A DNA stretch of 64,000 bases from Bacillus sp. F19 (GCA_023823795.1 CP085711.1:372001-436000), one strand, 5' to 3'; shown: positions 1 through 9,385, numbered from the stretch's first letter. Translations and numbers: made by a program. Notes: generated by a model not told the origin, from the letters alone.

Positions 1-1
1 G

Positions 2-286
2 CTGCGAAAAGCACATTCTTCATTAGGTTTAGCGGATTATGAATTTTTACGTAATGAAAATGGAATGATTTACTTCGTCAGAAAAGATCAATTTGAAAAG
101 ATATTAGTTATCTTGAATTTTTCTGATCAATCAAAATCTCTCAATCTAGCTGCTTGCTTTTCCTCGGATATAGAAATGCTGCTTTCATCAAAGCGAACGA
201 GCTTAGAAAGTGGGAACGTGGTAACAATTTTAGCAAATGAAGCAATGATCCTAAAGGGGGATATAGGAGATGAACATGTTAAGTAA
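2..286 (+). CDS. GH13 alpha-glucosidase, C-terminal end (partial at window edge)
   Basis: The frame is open from base 2 to the stop at 284-286, giving about 94 residues and no start, so the gene begins before the window. The text reads like the C-terminal beta domain of GH13 oligo-1,6-glucosidases and related enzymes: a LRKAHSSLGLADYEFL opening, then a segment in which a bad or good loan of residues around ILVILNFSDQSKSLNL forms the strand that follows the TIM barrel. No catalytic residues lie in the visible part, so the substrate cannot be read. It overlaps the next gene by 17 bases, which makes it the upstream member of the mannoside operon. Family call is good, exact activity unknown. Confidence 0.7.
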   Translation: MRKAHSSLGLADYEFLRNENGMIYFVRKDQFEKILVILNFSDQSKSLNLAACFSSDIEMLLSSKRTSLESGNVVTILANEAMILKGDIGDEHVK

Positions 287-1241
287 AGGGAATGCTCAAA
301 CTTGTGAACAGCTATTAGAGGAATTCACTTCAAAAGCTCAGCCAACCAATCCTGAAAAAATTGTATTCTCTGGTATTGGTGTAAATGATGTCTATAATAT
401 TAGCGCACCATTTGAAGATGAAGGGGAGCTTGTGATTGCAGGACGAGTTGAATCACGTGACAGTGAACACTCTAATGTTTATTTTTTTGTCAAGAGAAAC
501 GGTGAGTGGGTGCCAAGAGAAAATGCACCTGTTCTTGAAATGCAAGATCCTTTCTTCACTAAAATAGCAGGAGAGTTAGTATTGGGAGGCGTTCAAATCT
601 TCCCTCATCCAACACTCGAAGGAAAACTTGGCTGGCGAACAGTTTTTTATAAAGGCCGATCGATTGCTAGCTTAAAAGAGTTTGCTAAAGGCCCAGATGG
701 AATGAAAGACCTTCGACTTATTGAGCTTGAGGATGGAAGTATTGGTGTATTAACAAGACCTCAAGGAGAAAAAGGCGGAAGAGGAAAAATTGGCTGGACC
801 CGTATCTCTTCATTATCTGAATTGACAATTGAAGTGATCGACGAAGCGCCTTTACTTGAAGACCAGTTTATTGACGAACAATGGGGCGGTGGGAACGAAG
901 CGCACCTTTTAGCTAATGGTCTCATAGGCGTACTTGGGCATATTGCATCTTTTGATGAGGAAGGAAATCGCCACTACTATCCAATGGTATTTGTACTTGA
1001 TCCGGAAACAGGTGCATTTTCTGATATGGAGCTAATCGCAACAAGAAGCCAGTTCCTTCATGGTCCATCGAAGCGCCCAGACTTAGCAGATGTTGTGTTT
1101 AGCGGCGGTTTAGTTCGAAAATCAGATGGCACGGCTGATCTTTATGCAGGCATTAGTGATGCTGAAGCTCAAAAAATCACCATAACCGATCCGTTTTTAC
1201 CATACGAGCAAAAATTCAGCATTAAGGAGAAATCAAAATGA
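270..1241 (+). CDS. DUF1861-family beta-propeller protein
   Basis: The 323-residue product matches my memory of DUF1861 (PF08950), a predicted five-bladed beta-propeller related in fold to GH130-type enzymes and often encoded beside them. Visible marks are the early FSGIGVNDVYNISAPF stretch, a GGVQIFPHP motif and LGWRTVFYKG. There is no signal peptide, so it should act in the cytoplasm. The start at 270 follows AAAGGGGG at 253-260; an ATG at 276 is also possible. It overlaps GH130 downstream by ATGA, so the two are probably translationally coupled. A role in manno-oligosaccharide processing is inferred from neighbours only; no reaction is assigned. Confidence 0.8.
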   Translation: MNMLSKGNAQTCEQLLEEFTSKAQPTNPEKIVFSGIGVNDVYNISAPFEDEGELVIAGRVESRDSEHSNVYFFVKRNGEWVPRENAPVLEMQDPFFTKIAGELVLGGVQIFPHPTLEGKLGWRTVFYKGRSIASLKEFAKGPDGMKDLRLIELEDGSIGVLTRPQGEKGGRGKIGWTRISSLSELTIEVIDEAPLLEDQFIDEQWGGGNEAHLLANGLIGVLGHIASFDEEGNRHYYPMVFVLDPETGAFSDMELIATRSQFLHGPSKRPDLADVVFSGGLVRKSDGTADLYAGISDAEAQKITITDPFLPYEQKFSIKEKSK

Positions 1242-2305
1242 ACGTATATAGATATGAAGAGAACCCATTGGTCACACCAGCACATGTAAAACCGCATCGA
1301 CCTGATTTTGAAGTGATTGGTGCCTTTAATGCAGGGATTGCAACATATAATGATGAAATTATTATGCTGCTCCGTGTAGCTGAACGCCCAATTAGTGAAG
1401 ACTTAAATATTGTAAAAGCGCCTATTTATCGTCCACAAACGAATGAACTAGAGATTTTAGATTTTAATTTAAATGATCCTGCTTATGATTTCTCTGATCC
1501 GCGTGTGATTCGGGAAAATGGTGATAAACAAGGTTTTAAGTACTTAACTTCTTTGTCGTATTTACGTATTGCACGAAGCAAAGATGGTCATCAGTTCACC
1601 ATTGATGACACCCCATTTGTTTACCCATCCAATGAATTAGAAACCTTTGGAATTGAAGACCCGCGGATTACACAAATAGAAGATACCTATTATATTTACT
1701 TTAGTGCTATTTCACCAGTTGGCGTTGGAGAATCAATGGTTTCCACTAAAGATTTTATAACGACTGAACATCATGGGATGATTTTTGCGCCGGAAAACAA
1801 AGATGTTTTAATCTTCCCTGAAAAAATAAACGGAAAATATTATGCTATTCATCGTCCAGTACCGAGAAGTGTCGGAGAGCCAGAGATGTGGATTGCTGAA
1901 TCGACCAATCTCTTACACTGGGGAAATCACAAGCATTTACTAGGATTACGTGAAGGTATGTGGGATAGCGCGCGTATGGGCGGAGGAGCCGTTCCTTTTA
2001 AAACGGAAAAAGGCTGGCTTGAGCTTTACCATGGTGCAACCAAAGACCATCGCTATTGTATGGGAGCTGTTTTACTTGATTTAGAAGATCCGACAAAGGT
2101 CATTGCTCGCTCCGATCAGCCGATTCTGGAACCTGAAGCTGATTATGAAGTAGAAGGGTTCTTTGGAAATGTAGTCTTTTCATGTGGGGCTATCGTTGAA
2201 GGCGATGTTGTCAAAATGTTTTACGGTGTTGCAGACACATCGATGGCATGTGCTGAATTAAGCTTACAAGAAATTCTAGATTCATTGATTTATATTAAAG
2301 AGTGA
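1238..2305 (+). CDS. GH130 beta-mannoside phosphorylase family protein
   Basis: The 355-residue product has GH130 features: NAGIATYNDEIIMLLRVAER near the N terminus, the family IEDPRIT motif near residue 140, and the EMWIAES and LYHGATKDHRYCMGAVLLDL strands of the propeller. GH130 enzymes mostly cleave beta-mannosides with phosphate to release mannose 1-phosphate, but some members are hydrolases. The start overlaps the DUF1861 stop as ATGA. It sits directly before a GH2 beta-mannosidase, which supports beta-1,4- or beta-1,2-manno-oligosaccharide breakdown in the cytoplasm. Linkage preference cannot be told from sequence alone. Confidence 0.85.
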   Translation: MNVYRYEENPLVTPAHVKPHRPDFEVIGAFNAGIATYNDEIIMLLRVAERPISEDLNIVKAPIYRPQTNELEILDFNLNDPAYDFSDPRVIRENGDKQGFKYLTSLSYLRIARSKDGHQFTIDDTPFVYPSNELETFGIEDPRITQIEDTYYIYFSAISPVGVGESMVSTKDFITTEHHGMIFAPENKDVLIFPEKINGKYYAIHRPVPRSVGEPEMWIAESTNLLHWGNHKHLLGLREGMWDSARMGGGAVPFKTEKGWLELYHGATKDHRYCMGAVLLDLEDPTKVIARSDQPILEPEADYEVEGFFGNVVFSCGAIVEGDVVKMFYGVADTSMACAELSLQEILDSLIYIKE

Positions 2306-2316
2306 GCTTTTGTTGT

Positions 2317-2425
2317 GAGGATGACTCAAAGCAAAGGGACAGACCCCTCAACCCACAATATACTGAGTTACCACTTTTATTGTGATTGGTGAGGAGTTGT
2401 GCCTTATTGAGTCATCCTCTTTTTC
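2317..2425. repeat. Palindromic intergenic element with 13-bp arms
   Basis: GAGGATGACTCAA at 2317-2329 is repeated inverted at 2407-2419 and is followed by TTTTTTC. The 77-base interior contains the phrase GGGACAGACCCC and smaller inverted pieces (CACAAT with ATTGTG). The element fills the only real gap inside the mannoside operon. It could act as an attenuator or terminator, or be a small mobile palindrome (MITE-like); its size and long loop favour the second, the T run the first. Confidence 0.6.
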
Positions 2426-2461
2426 TTTTAAATGTAAATTAACAAGGCAGGTGACGTTCCT

Positions 2462-4984
2462 ATGAAAATAAATGAAAACTGGAAAATAAGACAATTTGAT
2501 GTGGGGACTGCTCGTGACCTGGAAGTGGCTTCTCCTGAATATATTGATTATTTTTGGATGACAGCATCTGTACCTGGTGATGTTCATTCAACCTTAATTG
2601 ACCGAAAATTGATTGAGGACCCTTTTTACGGACACAATGATCTCAAATGTCAGTGGGTAGAAGAAAACGTGTGGTGGTATCGCAACACCTTTGAGTTCTA
2701 TGATGACATTACGAAAGACGACCGCTATGAGTTGATCTTCGAGGGACTTGATACGTTTGCTACGATTTATTTAAACGGTGTGGAGCTGGGTTCAACAGAA
2801 AATATGTTTATTAGTCACACCTTTGAAGTGGCAAGGGAGCTGAAGAAAGGAAAAAATGTTCTGGCCATAAAATTTGATCCAGTACATGTTCATGTAAAAG
2901 AAAAGGTCCAATATTATTGGTCAGGATTTAGCAAGAAACGGATCTGGACACGAAAAGCTCAAAGCCATTATGGCTGGGACTGGGGCCCGCGCTTGGTTGC
3001 TGCAGGGATTTGGAAAGATGTTCATTTAAAGAAAATAACCTATGCCAAAATTGATAATGTGTTTGCGAAAACAAAATTTATATCACAAGACAGAGCGATT
3101 GTCGAAGTGGAAGTAGAAGTCGATTCATTTAGGAGAGAAAAAGAATATGAAGTCTATGTGAATCTTTCCTATGGGGAAGAAAGGTTTGCAACCAAAGTTA
3201 GAGTGGATCGCAAAAAAGCAACAGCTGTATTGGAAGTGGAAAATCCTAAGCTGTGGTGGACACATGACATTGGGACGCCTCATCTATATCTACTAACTGT
3301 TGAATTGTTTGCAGATGGTGTGAAAGTTGATGATAGACAGGAAGAGTTCGGGATTAGAACCATTGAAGTGCTTCGAAAAGATGAAGAAGGAAATCATTGT
3401 TTTACCTTTGTTTTAAATGGAGAAAAGGTATTTGCGAAAGGCGCTAATTGGATTCCGATTGATAGTTTCATTGGAGCAGTCCCGGATTCTCGTTATAAGC
3501 ATTTAATCAAGATGTCCAAAGACGCGAATATGAATATGCTTCGCGTATGGGGCGGCGGCATCTATGAAAAAGATGTGTTTTATGACGAGTGTAATCGACT
3601 TGGCATTTTAGTCTGGCAGGATTTTATGTTTTCATGTGCTCTTTATCCCGATTACAATATGAACTTTATGGCTAATGTCAAAGAGGAAATTATTCATGTT
3701 GTTAAAAGGCTTCGGAATCATCCTAGCTTGGCTTTATGGTGCGGTAACAATGAAAATGACTGGCTGTATGAAGCGTTGTTTTCGTCAGGGGAAATTAACC
3801 ATCCTTTTTATGGTGAAAAAATCTATCATGAATTAATGCCGGAATTGTTAGAAGAACTCGATCCAACTCGCTTGTTTTGGCCAAGTTCCCCATTTGGAGG
3901 AAATGACCACAACTCTAGAGACCAGGGAGATTCACATAATTGGCAAGTTTGGCATGGTAATATTGAGCCGAGAACATTTGGTGAGCCACAGACGGTGGAT
4001 TACAGTATCGAAGGGTTGTCATTTAAAAATTTTAAAAATGATACCACAACCTTTGCAAGTGAATTTGGTATGCACGCTTCTTCCAATCGCTATACATTAG
4101 AGCGAAATATCCCTAAGGATCAATTTTTCTGGGGAAGCGAAGAAATGGCGTACCGCAATAAAGATATCCATCATCCAAAAGGAATTTTGTTAATGGAAGG
4201 ATATACAGGAGTTCCGAAGGATTTAGATGAGTACATTGCTTTTTCGATGTTAACCCAGGCAGAAGGATTGAAATATGGAATCGAACATTATCGACGGAAT
4301 AAACCACATACAAGCGGCGCACTATTTTGGCAGCTTAACGACTGCTGGCCGGGTACAAGCTGGTCGGTCATTGACTATTATTTATTGCCAAAGGCTTCCT
4401 ATCATTATGCTAGAAAATTCTACAGCCCAGTTCTATTGACGGTGGATTATATCCCAAGGAGAGATTTATCTATTTGGATTGTTAATGATCGCTTAGAAAC
4501 CTATCAGGACGAAATTGAGCTGGCTGTTTATCAATTTAATGGAGAAAAAGTATTTTCAAAGCAATGGATGGTTTCAATTGAGCCAAATGTGTCTAAACAA
4601 GTGGCAGCAGTTTTGGAACAGGATGCTTTAGGCAGACTTCAACCAGATGAAGCTGTTTTCGTCATCCGCTCTAAGAATGATAAAACCAATGAAAACATCT
4701 ATTATTTCCGCGATCAAAAGGATTTGAAACTTGGTGATTCAGAATTAACAGTCTCCATAGACCAAGAGAAAAATGAGTTGACCGTTTCCACAAATGTGCT
4801 AGCACGGATGGTAACGATTGAAATGGATATGGAACAATTGGTAATCGAGGATAATTTCTTTGACATACTTCCAAATGAGAGCAGAACTCTTAGGGTCGGG
4901 CAGGCAGAGGGAAAAGAAGTTCCTTGGGAGACTTTGAGAGTGAAGGCTATTAATAGTGTGAAACCAAAGGGGTCATTATTATGA
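2462..4984 (+). CDS. GH2 beta-mannosidase
   Basis: The 840-residue protein has the full GH2 plan: jelly-roll sugar-binding domain (about 10-190, with VPGDVHSTLIDRKLIEDPFY), immunoglobulin-like domain (about 195-300) and TIM barrel (about 305-640) followed by C-terminal beta domains. The predicted acid/base is E431 in WCGNNEND and the nucleophile E534 in TFASEFGMHA; MLRVWGGGIYEKD is also typical of beta-mannosidases. There is no signal peptide, so it should cleave short beta-mannosides in the cytoplasm to mannose. The start follows AGGCAGGTGA. It overlaps the next gene by ATGA. The subfamily may include mannosylglycoprotein-type enzymes. Confidence 0.92.
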   Translation: MKINENWKIRQFDVGTARDLEVASPEYIDYFWMTASVPGDVHSTLIDRKLIEDPFYGHNDLKCQWVEENVWWYRNTFEFYDDITKDDRYELIFEGLDTFATIYLNGVELGSTENMFISHTFEVARELKKGKNVLAIKFDPVHVHVKEKVQYYWSGFSKKRIWTRKAQSHYGWDWGPRLVAAGIWKDVHLKKITYAKIDNVFAKTKFISQDRAIVEVEVEVDSFRREKEYEVYVNLSYGEERFATKVRVDRKKATAVLEVENPKLWWTHDIGTPHLYLLTVELFADGVKVDDRQEEFGIRTIEVLRKDEEGNHCFTFVLNGEKVFAKGANWIPIDSFIGAVPDSRYKHLIKMSKDANMNMLRVWGGGIYEKDVFYDECNRLGILVWQDFMFSCALYPDYNMNFMANVKEEIIHVVKRLRNHPSLALWCGNNENDWLYEALFSSGEINHPFYGEKIYHELMPELLEELDPTRLFWPSSPFGGNDHNSRDQGDSHNWQVWHGNIEPRTFGEPQTVDYSIEGLSFKNFKNDTTTFASEFGMHASSNRYTLERNIPKDQFFWGSEEMAYRNKDIHHPKGILLMEGYTGVPKDLDEYIAFSMLTQAEGLKYGIEHYRRNKPHTSGALFWQLNDCWPGTSWSVIDYYLLPKASYHYARKFYSPVLLTVDYIPRRDLSIWIVNDRLETYQDEIELAVYQFNGEKVFSKQWMVSIEPNVSKQVAAVLEQDALGRLQPDEAVFVIRSKNDKTNENIYYFRDQKDLKLGDSELTVSIDQEKNELTVSTNVLARMVTIEMDMEQLVIEDNFFDILPNESRTLRVGQAEGKEVPWETLRVKAINSVKPKGSLL

Positions 4985-5973
4985 AAGCAGCGGTTTTACA
5001 AGGAACAAAGCAAATAGAAGTGATGGATTGGAACTATCGATCACCATCCCCGAAAGAGGTGATCGTAAGAGTAAAAAGCTGCGGTATATGTGGAACAGAT
5101 CAGCATATTTACCATGGCCATCCTGGTTCTGCTGAAGTCAATCCACCGATCGTTCTTGGGCACGAATTAGCTGGAGAAGTGGATGAGGTAGGTACAGAAG
5201 TATCTATCTTACAAAAAGGCGACCGTGTTTCGATTGATCCGAACATTTATTGCGGGACATGTGAGTATTGTCGCAGCAACCGAGCTCATTTATGTATTCA
5301 TCTTCAGGCAGTCGGTGTAACAAGAGATGGTGGAATGGGAGAGTATTGTGTAGTACCAGCAGCTAATTGTTACAAGATCCCAGACCATATGACGTTCGAA
5401 GAGGCTGCTCTTGTTGAGCCATTAGGCTGTGTTATACATGGTTTTAAGAAAATTCACTTGTCATCCTTAAGTAAGGTACTCCTTATTGGTGGCGGTTTTA
5501 TTGGACAATTATTTTTACAATTGGTGAAACAACAAAATGTTCAATCCATCTTAGTAAGTGAACCTGCTGATAACAAAAGGGAGCTTCTATATAAGTTGGG
5601 TGCCGATGAAGTGATCCATCCAATGAATGCTGGAAGGTTAGAGGCAGACGTGGTAATTGAATGTGTGGGCAGACCGGAGAGCATGGAATTGGCTGTCAAA
5701 TCAGCAGCAAAGGGCGGCCAAGTGTTACTTTTTGGAGTTTCTGCACCCAATACAATGATTTCGGTTTCACCCTTTGAAATTTTTTCAAAGGAGCTTTCCA
5801 TAAAGGGCTCGTTCGTGAACCCATTTACGCACGAAGAAGCTATTTCACTTATTGCGAAAAAAGTGGTAGATGTCGGGTCGCTCATTTCTCATCGTTTTAC
5901 AATTGAAGAGTTATCAGCAGAAATGGCTAACTTCCAAAATCTTAACGTTTCAAAAGCGATCATTAACCACTAG
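4981..5973 (+). CDS. Zinc-dependent medium-chain alcohol/polyol dehydrogenase
   Basis: The 330-residue MDR enzyme carries all zinc ligands: catalytic C37 in SCGICGTD, H61-E62 in VLGHELAGEV, and four structural cysteines C91, C94, C97 and C105. A dinucleotide fold with VLLIGGGFIGQLFLQLV lies near 160. The closest well-known relatives are sorbitol, threonine and 2,3-butanediol dehydrogenases. Its start overlaps the beta-mannosidase stop, so it belongs to the operon; oxidation of a sugar or polyol released from the imported glycan is an inference. The substrate is unknown. Confidence 0.85.
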   Translation: MKAAVLQGTKQIEVMDWNYRSPSPKEVIVRVKSCGICGTDQHIYHGHPGSAEVNPPIVLGHELAGEVDEVGTEVSILQKGDRVSIDPNIYCGTCEYCRSNRAHLCIHLQAVGVTRDGGMGEYCVVPAANCYKIPDHMTFEEAALVEPLGCVIHGFKKIHLSSLSKVLLIGGGFIGQLFLQLVKQQNVQSILVSEPADNKRELLYKLGADEVIHPMNAGRLEADVVIECVGRPESMELAVKSAAKGGQVLLFGVSAPNTMISVSPFEIFSKELSIKGSFVNPFTHEEAISLIAKKVVDVGSLISHRFTIEELSAEMANFQNLNVSKAIINH

Positions 5974-6013
5974 TTGCAGTAGTTTTCGGCCTAAAGGGCC
6001 GACTCTACTGCAA
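5974..6013 (+). terminator. Strong intra-operon hairpin without T tail
   Basis: TTGCAGTAG at 5974-5982 pairs with CTACTGCAA at 6005-6013, and TCGGCC pairs with GGCCGA inside it. It begins right after the dehydrogenase stop. With no T run it is more likely an mRNA-stability or processing element, or a weak attenuator, than a full terminator. The next gene starts 15 bases later with its RBS beside the stem. Confidence 0.6.
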
Positions 6014-6028
6014 AAGGAGTTTAAAAGA

Positions 6029-7258
6029 ATGTTTCAAATTTTCAAGTCTTTTTCTACGGAATTAAAATTTTATTTACTCATGAATACCCTTTTTTCCTTT
6101 GGCGGTGCATTATCAGGTATCTTTCAAAGTGTGTTTCTGTGGAAACTAGATAAAACTTATTCACTGCTTGCCTATTATAGTTTATATTGGTCCATTGCAA
6201 TCATTTTTTCTTTTGGGCTTTGTGCGTGGATTGCTAGGAAAACAAGCCCGATGATTACGATGCGTTTAGGGTTTATCTTTTATCTGATTACTTATTTAAT
6301 CATGCTTATTTTTCATAACACATTAAGTGATCATATCATTTTGTTGGGAAGCACAACTGGCTTGGCAATGAGCCTATACTATGTCGGCGTGCATATGGCT
6401 GTATTAGATTTAACAACAAATGATAAGCGGGATCAATTTTTATATGTACAAGGAATATTACTTACCATCGGAGGAGTAATCGCGCCGCTTCTATCAGGGA
6501 TTTTAATCTCGCAATTTCAAGGTATGATTGGTTATTATGTCGTTTTTATTGCTACATGTGTATTCTTTTTTATTTCTTTTTTAATCTCACTAAAAGTGAA
6601 AGGAATTCCAGTTACAACAAAAAGTTATTTTTGGGATGTCATCAAGAATCCATCACGAGAATGGAAGAAGATGTACAAGGTTATGTTTGCCGATGGAATT
6701 GTATCCGGAGTGTACTCGACCTTTTTGATTACGATGATAACGTTCAAAGTAGCTGGTGGAGAATTGAGCTTAGGTGTTTATAATACAGCAGCTGAGATTG
6801 TTGCAATTGTTGCTTTCTATTTGCTCGCTAAATTCTCTAATCAGAAATATCGTCTGGCAATTTTTGCGATTGGTTCGGTTAGTATATTTTTGAGTTCTGT
6901 TTTACTATCAGCCCTTCCTGTATTCATTTCGTTGGTTATTTTTGGAGTCGTCTCGCCTGTAGCAATGAATATGATTAACACCTCGATGAATGCAATGATT
7001 TATGAGTCAATTGAAAAGGATCCTCAATATAAGGAAAAGAGACTGGACTATATTATTATTCGAGAAATTCCACTCGGTGTTGGAAGAATCATCGGTGTAT
7101 TTTTGTTTCTAGCTATGCAAAAATACTTTGATATAGAGGCGCTTTTACCTATTTCGTTTAGTTTCTTTCCTATTGTATATGTCATAATAATTCCATCACT
7201 ATATTTTATCTGGAAAAAACCAAAAAAGGGACCCGTGGTTAGTTCTAGTGAAATATAG
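6029..7258 (+). CDS. MFS transporter
   Basis: The start at 6029 follows AAAAGGAG; the open frame extends further upstream but that part overlaps the dehydrogenase gene and has no homology-like text. The 409-residue product has about twelve hydrophobic segments, a short charged loop between halves near residue 200 (KNPSREWKKMYKVMF) and a basic C terminus, as in the major facilitator superfamily. In this operon it probably brings in a manno-oligosaccharide or mannoside, or exports a product. No sugar-specific motif can be named. Confidence 0.85.
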   Translation: MFQIFKSFSTELKFYLLMNTLFSFGGALSGIFQSVFLWKLDKTYSLLAYYSLYWSIAIIFSFGLCAWIARKTSPMITMRLGFIFYLITYLIMLIFHNTLSDHIILLGSTTGLAMSLYYVGVHMAVLDLTTNDKRDQFLYVQGILLTIGGVIAPLLSGILISQFQGMIGYYVVFIATCVFFFISFLISLKVKGIPVTTKSYFWDVIKNPSREWKKMYKVMFADGIVSGVYSTFLITMITFKVAGGELSLGVYNTAAEIVAIVAFYLLAKFSNQKYRLAIFAIGSVSIFLSSVLLSALPVFISLVIFGVVSPVAMNMINTSMNAMIYESIEKDPQYKEKRLDYIIIREIPLGVGRIIGVFLFLAMQKYFDIEALLPISFSFFPIVYVIIIPSLYFIWKKPKKGPVVSSSEI

Positions 7259-7314
7259 AAAAAAGGAAATTTGGAAGGATAATAGGATATATTTTCATTT
7301 GGAGGGATTTGAGT

Positions 7315-8187
7315 ATGTTAGGTGCAATCGAAGCGGGTGGGACAAAGTTTGTTTGTGCTGTTGGTGATGAAAATGGTAAAATTTCAGATCGAATTCAGAT
7401 TTCAACCACTGTACCAGCGGAAACTATGCCAAAGGTGTTTGACTTTTTTAATAAATATCCTGTTAAAGCGATTGGGATTGGTTCATTCGGGCCAATCGAT
7501 GTAAACCGAGATAGTTCTACTTACGGATATATTACGTCGACGCCTAAATCGGCATGGGAATATTATCCTTTTGTGCAAGCATTAAAAGACTCCTTTTCTG
7601 TTCCGATTGGATTCAATACAGACGTTAATGCTGCAGCCTTGGGAGAAGCTACCTTTGGCGCTGCTAAAGGATTGGACAGCTGCTTGTACATTACTGTTGG
7701 TACAGGAATTGGAGCAGGAGCTATTGTTCAGGGGAAACTCCTTCAAGGGCTTTCGCACCCTGAAATGGGACATATCCTTGTGAGGCGACATCCGAATGAT
7801 GAGTATCAAGGAAAGTGCCCTTATCATCACGATTGCTTAGAAGGTCTTGCTGCCGGACCTGCTATTGAAGCTCGATGGGGCGACAAAGGTGTTAACCTTG
7901 TTGATCGGATGGAAGTTTGGGATTTGGAAGGCTACTATATTGCCCAAGCTCTCATGCAGTATATTTTAATTTTATCACCAAAAAGGATTATTCTTGGTGG
8001 AGGAGTCATGAACCAGGAGCAAGTATTCTCTAATACTTACAAGTATTTAAAAGAACTAGTTAACGAGTATGTTACTTTACCTGAGCTTTCTGAGTATATT
8101 GTTCGTCCAGGTTTTGGGGATAACGCAGGAATTACTGGAGCCCTTATACTTGCTCATCAAGCATTTCTAAAAGAAAAGCAAAATTAA
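7315..8187 (+). CDS. ROK-family fructokinase/mannokinase
   Basis: The 290-residue product starts MLGAIEAGGTKFVCAVG, the ATP-binding DxGGT-like motif typical of ScrK/GmuE-type bacillary kinases, and has the ROK zinc site C-x-H-x2-C within KCPYHHDCLEG, preceded by the HILV histidine. It should phosphorylate free mannose or fructose to the 6-phosphate in the cytosol. The ATG at 7315 is preferred over TTG at 7309 because GGAGGG at 7301-7306 is 8 bases away. It feeds the isomerase that follows, exactly as in the glucomannan operon of B. subtilis, where the equivalents are gmuE and gmuF. Confidence 0.9.
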   Translation: MLGAIEAGGTKFVCAVGDENGKISDRIQISTTVPAETMPKVFDFFNKYPVKAIGIGSFGPIDVNRDSSTYGYITSTPKSAWEYYPFVQALKDSFSVPIGFNTDVNAAALGEATFGAAKGLDSCLYITVGTGIGAGAIVQGKLLQGLSHPEMGHILVRRHPNDEYQGKCPYHHDCLEGLAAGPAIEARWGDKGVNLVDRMEVWDLEGYYIAQALMQYILILSPKRIILGGGVMNQEQVFSNTYKYLKELVNEYVTLPELSEYIVRPGFGDNAGITGALILAHQAFLKEKQN

Positions 8188-8210
8188 ACCTACTTCAGGA
8201 GGAAATAAAA

Positions 8211-9155
8211 GTGCAGCCTTTATTTTTAAAACCAGTTTTTAAAGAACGAATTTGGGGTGGAACAGCCTTACAAACAGAATTTGATTACGATATTCCAATT
8301 AATAAAACAGGTGAATGCTGGGCAATTTCCGCTCATCCAAATGGACCTTCTATCATAGAAAATGGTCTATATGCTGGTATGGCGTTGGACGAGCTATGGC
8401 GTGAGCATCCAGAGCTTTTTGGTAACCCGAAGGAAGAAGTTTTTCCACTATTAACGAAGATATTGGATGCAAACATGGATTTATCCGTTCAGGTCCATCC
8501 AGAGGATGCCTATGCTAAGGTACACGAAAGTGGAGAACTTGGTAAAACGGAATGCTGGTATATCCTTGACTGTAAAGAAGGAGCCGACATGATCTTCGGC
8601 CACAATGCAAAAACAAAAGAAGAATTAATCCAACAAATTAATTTAGGTAACTGGAACGAACTACTGGGCAGAGTGAAAATCAAGCCTGGCGATTTTTTCT
8701 ATGTACCAAGCGGAACCATCCATGCATTATGTGAAGGTACGCTTGTATTAGAAACACAGCAAAGCTCTGACACAACCTACAGAGTGTATGATTACAATCG
8801 TAGAGATGCAGAGGGCAATTTGCGAGATCTTCATTTAAAAAAAGCGATTGATGTGACAACTGTGCCACATCATGACACTGGGGTTGCGCCTAAAGTTCAG
8901 AAGCAGGAGAATATAACAATTACTACTTTTGTAGAATCAGAATTTTTCTCAGTGTACAAGTGGGATATAGAAGGGAAAGTTACTTTTTCATTTAATGATC
9001 AATATATACTTCTAAGTGTGATCAAGGGTGATGGAACTCTAGTTCACAATTGTGAGAAATATTCTCTTAAAAAAGGTACACATTTCATAATTCCAGTGGG
9101 ATTAGGAGAATTTGAATTAGATGGGGATTGTGAATTGATTGTTTCCCATCCGTAG
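8211..9155 (+). CDS. manA: Mannose-6-phosphate isomerase, class I
   Basis: The 314-residue enzyme has the type I PMI cupin signatures: KERIWGGTAL near the N terminus, zinc-ligand region SVQVHPEDAYA, the ECWYIL glutamate, and GTIHALCEGTLVLETQQSSD. It converts mannose 6-phosphate to fructose 6-phosphate and delivers the pathway to glycolysis. The start is GTG at 8211, 8 bases after AGGAGG. It is the last gene before a terminator. Short bacillary form (about 315 residues), also called Pmi, ManA or GmuF in relatives. Confidence 0.93.
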   Translation: MQPLFLKPVFKERIWGGTALQTEFDYDIPINKTGECWAISAHPNGPSIIENGLYAGMALDELWREHPELFGNPKEEVFPLLTKILDANMDLSVQVHPEDAYAKVHESGELGKTECWYILDCKEGADMIFGHNAKTKEELIQQINLGNWNELLGRVKIKPGDFFYVPSGTIHALCEGTLVLETQQSSDTTYRVYDYNRRDAEGNLRDLHLKKAIDVTTVPHHDTGVAPKVQKQENITITTFVESEFFSVYKWDIEGKVTFSFNDQYILLSVIKGDGTLVHNCEKYSLKKGTHFIIPVGLGEFELDGDCELIVSHP

Positions 9156-9194
9156 CATTACACATGCACACCGATTTTGTCGAAGATTGAAAAT

Positions 9195-9232
9195 GGAACC
9201 AGAGTTAATCGCCCTGGTTCCTTTACTTTTTT
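9195..9232 (+). terminator. Rho-independent terminator of the mannoside operon
   Basis: GGAACCAG at 9195-9202 and CTGGTTCC at 9214-9221 form a perfect 8-bp stem, followed by TTTACTTTTTT. It lies 40 bases after the manA stop. Confidence 0.85.
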
Positions 9233-9385
9233 AAGGTTGTGTTCGCAAAAATTGTTGTGTTCCGTAGATAGACATATACGTCTATCATAAGGAAATTGTG
9301 CTCTTTTCTATTAAAAATCGCTCGGAGAATTCCCTAATATAACGAGAGAACAAACTAAATAATATTGAAAAGCTCAATGTTTATA

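Noticed and set aside
5870-6028. Longer start for the MFS transporter
   Set aside because: These 53 codons overlap the dehydrogenase gene in another frame, and a good RBS stands before 6029.
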